The notes under the pieces were generated by a model, which did no database searches, had not been told where the DNA came from, and worked only from the letters and a program-made list of their open reading frames with translations. Below, one piece after another: positions 37,460-42,403 of a stretch of DNA of 42,403 nt. The stretch is from an uncultured Clostridia bacterium (GTDB lineage: Bacteria; Bacillota; Clostridia; Christensenellales; Pumilibacteraceae): assembly GCA_947175335.1 (NCBI GenBank), contig CAMWMF010000002.1:111969-154371 (forward strand), written 5' to 3'. Each line of letters opens with the position of its first letter. Position 1 is the first letter of the stretch. The position numbers were made by a program, and so were the translations under genes.

Positions 37460-39970
37460 CTAATCGTTATCGCCTTCAACGTATCCCCATACGACGGGAA
37501 TACTACCGGTGGAGTTGCAGTAGTTCCAATTTTCATGCCAACCGTCTGGCTTACTTTGCGCCTCGCAATAAATCGTTAAATCAGACGAACCGCGGAATGC
37601 GCCGTAGGCAATTTCCGTAACACCGACGGGAATGATAATGCTCGACAAGGACGAGCAGTTGTACAATGCGTACTTGCCGATAACGTTTAGACTGTTTGGT
37701 AATTGTACGCTTGTTAAGCTTGTGCACATCACAAACGCCGCTTGCCTTATTTCCACTACGCTGTTGGGTAAAGTCACGTTTATCAGCTTTTTGCAAAACC
37801 CGAAAGTCATTGACTCGATAACCGTTACACCGTTAGGTATTACTATATCCGTCAACGCGTCGCAATAATAAAATGCGTATTCTCCGATACTGTTGACAGA
37901 ATTCGGTAGTTCGATACTCGTTAAACTATGACAGTTGTGAAATGCTCTATCTCCGATACTCGTTACCGAATTAGGTATTGTTACGTGCGCAAGCGCCGAG
38001 CAACCGCTAAACGTGCCTATTTCAATACTCGTAATACCGTATGGCAGAACGACGTCGGTCAAGCCAATGCAAGACTGAAATGCAAAGCGTCCTATGCTCG
38101 TAACACTGCCGGGTATAGTTACTTCCTTCAAACTTGTGCAATTAGCAAACGCGTTTCCACCGATATAGGTAACGCCGTTCGGTATAGTTACGCTCACAAG
38201 CGCCGAGCAACCGCTAAACGTGCTGTCCTCAATACGCGTAACGTCGTTCGGTATAACGATGTTCGTCAATCCTTTGCAATAGCCGAATGCGCCTTTTCCT
38301 ATGCTCGTTACCGAGTTCGGCAGAGTTACGCTTGTCAGCCCGTAGCCGTAAAACGCGTAGTCGCCGATGCTTGTAATGTCGTCGGGAATTACAAGCTCCC
38401 TTACAAGCTCGTCGTCTATATATAACTCTCGCGCACCGTTTGCCGGATTTGACCACGAACCGGTAAATTCGATCGCGCACCATTGCTCCATACTACCCGA
38501 ATAATACACGGTGTCCAAGTCGTCGCAATAGAGGAATGCCCTTTCCCCTATGCTCGTAACGCTGCTCGGTATCGTTATGCTCGTCAATGCGGCGCAGCTG
38601 TCGAAAGCATAAGCGCATATGCTAGTAACGCCTTCGGGCACCTCGATATCGGTCACCAGCTCGCCGCCGATATAGAGGTTGGTCGCATACGTCAGCGGAT
38701 TAGCGGAACGAGTATAGAAATCGATAGCGCACCATTGCGCTACGCTGCCAGAATAATACACTCCATCCAACTTAGTGCAACCGTAAAACGCGCAGTTGCC
38801 GACATAGATTACGCTGCTCGGTATTGTTATACTCGTTATTTCGCTACAACCGTTAAATGCGTTCTCGTCAATGCCGTTAACCGGTAAACCCTTGTGCATC
38901 GGCGGAATTACGATATCGGTGTCGGTAGAATTATCAATGCCGTCGGCCCAATAGCTAACTACAATCCCGCGGCTGTGTATCGCCACAAAATTCAAACCTC
39001 TCGTATACGGCGCGTCGTCCGAATAGCCGTAGCAATTCGCGCAAATATAATCGACAAAGTCATGCTCTGTCATCGTGTTCGCTTTTGTGCGAATATCGGT
39101 TGCCGTGCAATTTTCGCACGTCGCTGTTTCCGTTCCGTCTTTTGTGCATGTCTCGTCGTTGTTGTAGACGTACGTTTCAAACGAATGTCCCGTCTTTAAG
39201 TGCGCTTGACAAGTACGAGTATCGGTTGCCGTGCAATTTTTGCACATTGCGGTTTCCGTGCCGTCTTTTGTGCATGTCGCATTATTGTTATAAGTATACG
39301 TTTCGTACGTATGTACGCCCGTCTTTAAGTGCGCTTGACATACGCGAGTATCGGTCGCAGTGCAATTCTTACACTTTGCCGTTTCGGTGCCGTCGCTCCC
39401 GCAAGTGGCGTCATTGTTGTATGTATACGTTTCGAATAAATGCTCACCCTTTAAATGCTCTTGACATACGCGTGTGTCGGTAGCGTCGCAATATTTACAT
39501 GTCGCCGTTTCCGTACCGTCTTTTTCGCATGTGGCGTCGTCGTTGTAAGTGTAAACAAAGGTATGAATCCCCGTCTTTAAATGACTTTCGCTCGGGCGCA
39601 CAAACGGCGTTTTACACACTTCGCACAATGCGGTTTCGGTACCGTCGCTTACGCATGTCGCGTCGTTATTGTATTTGTATATTCCCAACGAATGCCCTGT
39701 CGCAGTGTTTGCCTTGGTGCGAGTAAACGGAATTTTGCACTCTTGGCATATCGCCGTTTCGGTGCCGTCCTTTTCGCAAGTGGCGTCGTTGTTGTAAATA
39801 TAGGTTATAAGCGTATGCGTGGTATGTTTGTCTTGTTCGACGTTGCCTGCGGGAACGTATTTATCGAAGTCTTTGTCGCAACCGACCAAAACGAGCATGC
39901 AAATACACGCCGCGATTGCAACGATAACGAGTAACGCTATTCGATATAAACTTTTTTTATAACCCGCCAT
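37460..39970 (-). CDS. Surface lipoprotein with Cys-rich tandem repeats and BspA-type leucine-rich repeats, 836 aa
   Basis: A type II signal peptide ends in the lipobox LVGC (Cys31). Residues 45-300 contain six tandem copies of a repeat of about 41 residues with the core YNNDATCEKDGTETA followed by C-x-x-C, and a degenerate seventh. Residues 330-810 are BspA-like leucine-rich repeats (LRR_5) with the cycle of about 23 residues GCSALVSVTIPNGVTYIGGN. Two copies are interrupted by a YYSGSVAQWCAIDF segment and a longer excursion with LYIGGELVTDIEVPEGV. These surface proteins usually bind host or matrix proteins. The start has AAGG about 10 bp upstream. It is the third of three consecutive surface genes on the minus strand. 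Confidence 0.88.
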   Translation of the reverse strand: MAGYKKSLYRIALLVIVAIAACICMLVLVGCDKDFDKYVPAGNVEQDKHTTHTLITYIYNNDATCEKDGTETAICQECKIPFTRTKANTATGHSLGIYKYNNDATCVSDGTETALCEVCKTPFVRPSESHLKTGIHTFVYTYNDDATCEKDGTETATCKYCDATDTRVCQEHLKGEHLFETYTYNNDATCGSDGTETAKCKNCTATDTRVCQAHLKTGVHTYETYTYNNNATCTKDGTETAMCKNCTATDTRTCQAHLKTGHSFETYVYNNDETCTKDGTETATCENCTATDIRTKANTMTEHDFVDYICANCYGYSDDAPYTRGLNFVAIHSRGIVVSYWADGIDNSTDTDIVIPPMHKGLPVNGIDENAFNGCSEITSITIPSSVIYVGNCAFYGCTKLDGVYYSGSVAQWCAIDFYTRSANPLTYATNLYIGGELVTDIEVPEGVTSICAYAFDSCAALTSITIPSSVTSIGERAFLYCDDLDTVYYSGSMEQWCAIEFTGSWSNPANGARELYIDDELVRELVIPDDITSIGDYAFYGYGLTSVTLPNSVTSIGKGAFGYCKGLTNIVIPNDVTRIEDSTFSGCSALVSVTIPNGVTYIGGNAFANCTSLKEVTIPGSVTSIGRFAFQSCIGLTDVVLPYGITSIEIGTFSGCSALAHVTIPNSVTSIGDRAFHNCHSLTSIELPNSVNSIGEYAFYYCDALTDIVIPNGVTVIESMTFGFCKKLINVTLPNSVVEIRQAAFVMCTSLTSVQLPNSLNVIGKYALYNCSSLSSIIIPVGVTEIAYGAFRGSSDLTIYCEAQSKPDGWHENWNYCNSTGSIPVVWGYVEGDND

Positions 39971-40097
39971 AATGCCGAAACCTTTATACGTAATCGCACG
40001 TATGATGTTGGATTATATATATTCTATCATGCAATTCTTAAAAGGTAATTGGAAAAATATTAGAATTTGATTAGAAAAAACAGAACGCCTACGCCGA

Positions 40098-42403
40098 CTA
40101 TTCCGTAACGGTCTGCGGCGCGACGGTATCGGTGTGTTCGCTCGATATAGCTTCCTCGCCCGCTCGGTCGGTCGGCGGCGTTTTGCCGTCCTTATTTTTG
40201 CGGCGTATAACCGTCTTTTTGAGCAACGGCCCGAGCAAATACAGCAGCGCAGGCAGCACGAACAGCACGCAAATTATGGATATAATCGTGCCGAAGCCGA
40301 GCGTCATGCCCATCGAAGCAATCAGCGGGTTGCTCGTCATAAGCCCGACCAAGAACGACGCGACCGTCATAATGGTACCCGAAGTGACTATCGTAGGGAA
40401 TGCCGCAGATATAGCGCCGATAACGGCGTCACGATTTGTCGTGCCGTCCTCTGCGTTCATATACCTGTTTGTCATAAGTATGGCGTAGTCAATCGTCGCG
40501 CCCATTTGTATGGCGCTTGCTATCAGATACACAAAGAAGAACAGGTTGTTGCCCAACATTACTGGTATCGTAAAGTTGATGAATATAGCGCCTTGGATTA
40601 CGGCTACAAGCACGATGGGAATGCCCCACGACCTGAACGTGACCGCGAGTATTATAAATATGAAAGCGATAGTGAGCAGCGTTATAAGCAAATTGTCCGT
40701 TTTGAACGAGCCGTTAAGGTCGTATGCGCTCATACTCGAGCCGGCGAAAATCGCGTCGGGCGCAGTCTTTTTGACCGAACCGTACAGTTTTTCTATAAAG
40801 TCGAACGTTTCCTTAGACTCCACCGACGACGATATGTTAAACACAAGCCTGTAATGCTTTTCCCCTACAAGCTGTGACTTGCCGAATTCAAGCAGCGACT
40901 TGTATTCAAGAATGTCGCCCGCGCCGGACGCCATTGCCAATATTTCTGGATTGTCAAACACGTACTCGACCAAGTCCCCTATTTGCACAGCGTAGTTTTG
41001 GAGCGTGCCCGCCTCGCCGTAGCCGCCGTGCGACATGGCGTACGCAAAAAACAGCATACGCGCCGTACCGTCCTCGATTTCTATAATATCGTTAAGCTCG
41101 GTATACTTAATCTCGTCGGTAAGATAATGCGGTTTTCCTCCATCGGTGCGCGACGGCAGCTCGATTGCCGCCCAGCCGAGCGCCGAAGTGACAAGCTGCT
41201 TATCGCCCACCACAGACAGTTCTTGCACGTCCGACATTACTTTGCGCTGCAATTCCGAGTCGGTGTCCTTGGGCAAAAGTATTACAAAGGTATTGCTCGC
41301 GCCGAAGGTCTTTTCCATTTCGCGCTGCGCTATAACGGTGTCGGTCGGGCGCGAAGTGTCTATGGAGTCTTGGCTGTAACAGTACGTTATGGTTTGGCTT
41401 AGCCATGCGCACACGCCGAACAGCGCGACAAACACCGCCACCAGCGCGTAGCGGATTTTGATAACGCCCACGCCGAGCAGTCGCACCTTGGGGACAAAGC
41501 TGCGGTGGCGAGTTTTGTCCATAGGCTTTGTAAGCCACAGCAGTATGCACGGCATTAAAAGGAACACGGTGAGCAGCGAGCAAATTATGCTTTTTGCAAG
41601 CACCATGCCGAGGTCGAAGCCCAAGCCGAGCTGCATAAACATCAACGCGACAAGCCCCGCCACGGTCGTGAGCGAGCTGGAAGCGATTTCGGGTATAGCC
41701 TTGCTGAGCGCCGTTATAAGCGCGCCTTTGGGATCGTCGGGCGTTTTGTCCTTTTCCTCGGTAAAGCGGTGGCACAAGATTATGGCGTAGTCTATCGCGA
41801 GCGCCAACTGCAAAATTATACACACTGTATTCGATATAAACGAAATCTTACCCAGCCAGTGGTTCGTGCCCATATTGAGCACCGCCGCCACCACGAACAC
41901 TACGGGGAACGCCAGCACCTCGGCAAAGCTTTTGGATGTAAACAGTAACACCGCCAAAATTACCGCCGCCGATATGGCGATAATGATTATCATTTCGCTC
42001 GCCAGCGTTTCGGCAAAGTTATTTACAAGCGGCGTAGGCACTCCGTAGCTGTATCCGCTTTTGTCGAGAATTTTTATCGTTTCGTTATACGCGTCGACAG
42101 CTTTTTTATCTCCGCTGTCCCCTATGTAAAAAATATTATAAAGCGCGTTGCCGTCCTTGTAGCTATCTTCCGTGCCGTCAAAGCTGACCGAAGTCACGCC
42201 GTCGACGTCGCCGATTTGTTTTGCCAAATCGTCCGCCGCCGCCTTGTCAATGCCATTTATCATAACGGTTGCCGAACCGAGCGAAGCGAACTCGTCGCTC
42301 ATTATTGCGAGCGCCTTTTTGGTGTCCGTGCCTTCGGGCAAATAGGTAGTAATGTCGTTCTCCACCTGTATTCGCGTAATGCCGAATATGCAGTAACCGA
42401 TTA
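40098..42403 (-). CDS. MMPL/RND-family membrane exporter, partial (5' end beyond right edge)
   Basis: The frame is open to the right edge: about 12 more in-frame residues (IGYCIFGITRIQ) precede a GTG at 42365 and end a first membrane helix, so the GTG is not the true start. The rest has the two-halves layout of MMPL proteins. An extracytoplasmic loop (QVENDITTYLPEG, TSVSFDGTEDSYKDGN) precedes a helix bundle with the family motif AIDYAIILCHRF. A second loop (SQDSIDTSRPTDTVI) precedes a second bundle with TIDYAILMTNRY. The Asp and Tyr in these DY motifs are used for proton coupling in the family. The tail (RRKNKDGKTPPTDRAGE) is cytoplasmic. Such exporters move lipids or hydrophobic compounds; the substrate is unknown. 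No terminator is evident after its stop codon. Confidence 0.9.
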   Translation of the reverse strand, partial: IGYCIFGITRIQVENDITTYLPEGTDTKKALAIMSDEFASLGSATVMINGIDKAAADDLAKQIGDVDGVTSVSFDGTEDSYKDGNALYNIFYIGDSGDKKAVDAYNETIKILDKSGYSYGVPTPLVNNFAETLASEMIIIIAISAAVILAVLLFTSKSFAEVLAFPVVFVVAAVLNMGTNHWLGKISFISNTVCIILQLALAIDYAIILCHRFTEEKDKTPDDPKGALITALSKAIPEIASSSLTTVAGLVALMFMQLGLGFDLGMVLAKSIICSLLTVFLLMPCILLWLTKPMDKTRHRSFVPKVRLLGVGVIKIRYALVAVFVALFGVCAWLSQTITYCYSQDSIDTSRPTDTVIAQREMEKTFGASNTFVILLPKDTDSELQRKVMSDVQELSVVGDKQLVTSALGWAAIELPSRTDGGKPHYLTDEIKYTELNDIIEIEDGTARMLFFAYAMSHGGYGEAGTLQNYAVQIGDLVEYVFDNPEILAMASGAGDILEYKSLLEFGKSQLVGEKHYRLVFNISSSVESKETFDFIEKLYGSVKKTAPDAIFAGSSMSAYDLNGSFKTDNLLITLLTIAFIFIILAVTFRSWGIPIVLVAVIQGAIFINFTIPVMLGNNLFFFVYLIASAIQMGATIDYAILMTNRYMNAEDGTTNRDAVIGAISAAFPTIVTSGTIMTVASFLVGLMTSNPLIASMGMTLGFGTIISIICVLFVLPALLYLLGPLLKKTVIRRKNKDGKTPPTDRAGEEAISSEHTDTVAPQTVTE

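Overview
The window looks like chromosomal DNA of an uncultured, probably host-associated member of the Clostridia (Bacillota). This is inferred from consensus sigma-A type promoters (TTGACA, 17 bp, TATAAT), purine-rich Shine-Dalgarno sites, a tRNA with encoded CCA, a 23S gene of about 2.9 kb and BspA-like, Ig-like and GLUG-type surface proteins. No genus can be assigned from the sequence alone. Nearly every gene lies on the minus strand; only a MATE transporter and a DUF3592 protein are on the plus strand.

Region 1 (about 1-17825, all minus) is the most unusual part. It is one apparent operon of at least eight genes, driven by a perfect consensus promoter at 17795-17823. In transcription order it encodes an Hsp70-like ATPase, a SNF2-type helicase with a long Cys-rich tail, a second Cys-rich protein, a five-helix membrane protein with an extracellular Ig-like stalk, a zinc-ribbon/Sel1-repeat protein, a coiled-coil protein, an HExxH metallopeptidase-like protein, and a large SF1 helicase with a DUF4011-like N-terminus that runs off the left edge. 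Neighbouring genes are 3-31 bp apart or overlap by 4 bp, except for one 172-bp gap that holds a 160-bp imperfect palindrome. No member is a housekeeping gene. The mix of a surface sensor, a chaperone-like ATPase, two helicases, zinc ribbons and a protease resembles a multi-component conflict or stress-response system, but that function is inference.

Region 2 (17.8-22.9 kb) holds interspersed AATTCGGAATT-type repeats and a stem-forming repeat, a small membrane protein, phosphoglycerate kinase, a TIM-barrel isomerase-like protein, a membrane-anchored endonuclease/exonuclease/phosphatase protein and a small, apparently frameshifted membrane gene. Four genes in the window have a -10 box only 6-9 bp before the ATG and so look leaderless.

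Region 3 (22.8-28.3 kb) is more AT-rich: a DUF3795 protein, a MATE transporter, a MACPF-domain protein fused to GLUG-type repeats, a DUF3592 protein and a PH-like membrane protein. Region 4 (28.6-32.3 kb) is an rRNA unit, 23S - tRNA-Asn - 5S, with its own strong promoter and terminator but no 16S gene. Region 5 (32.4-40.0 kb) has three secreted or lipid-anchored surface proteins: an internally duplicated lipoprotein, a beta-helix/Ig-like protein with a C-terminal membrane anchor, and a lipoprotein with Cys-rich tandem repeats plus BspA-type leucine-rich repeats. The right edge cuts an MMPL/RND-family exporter gene.
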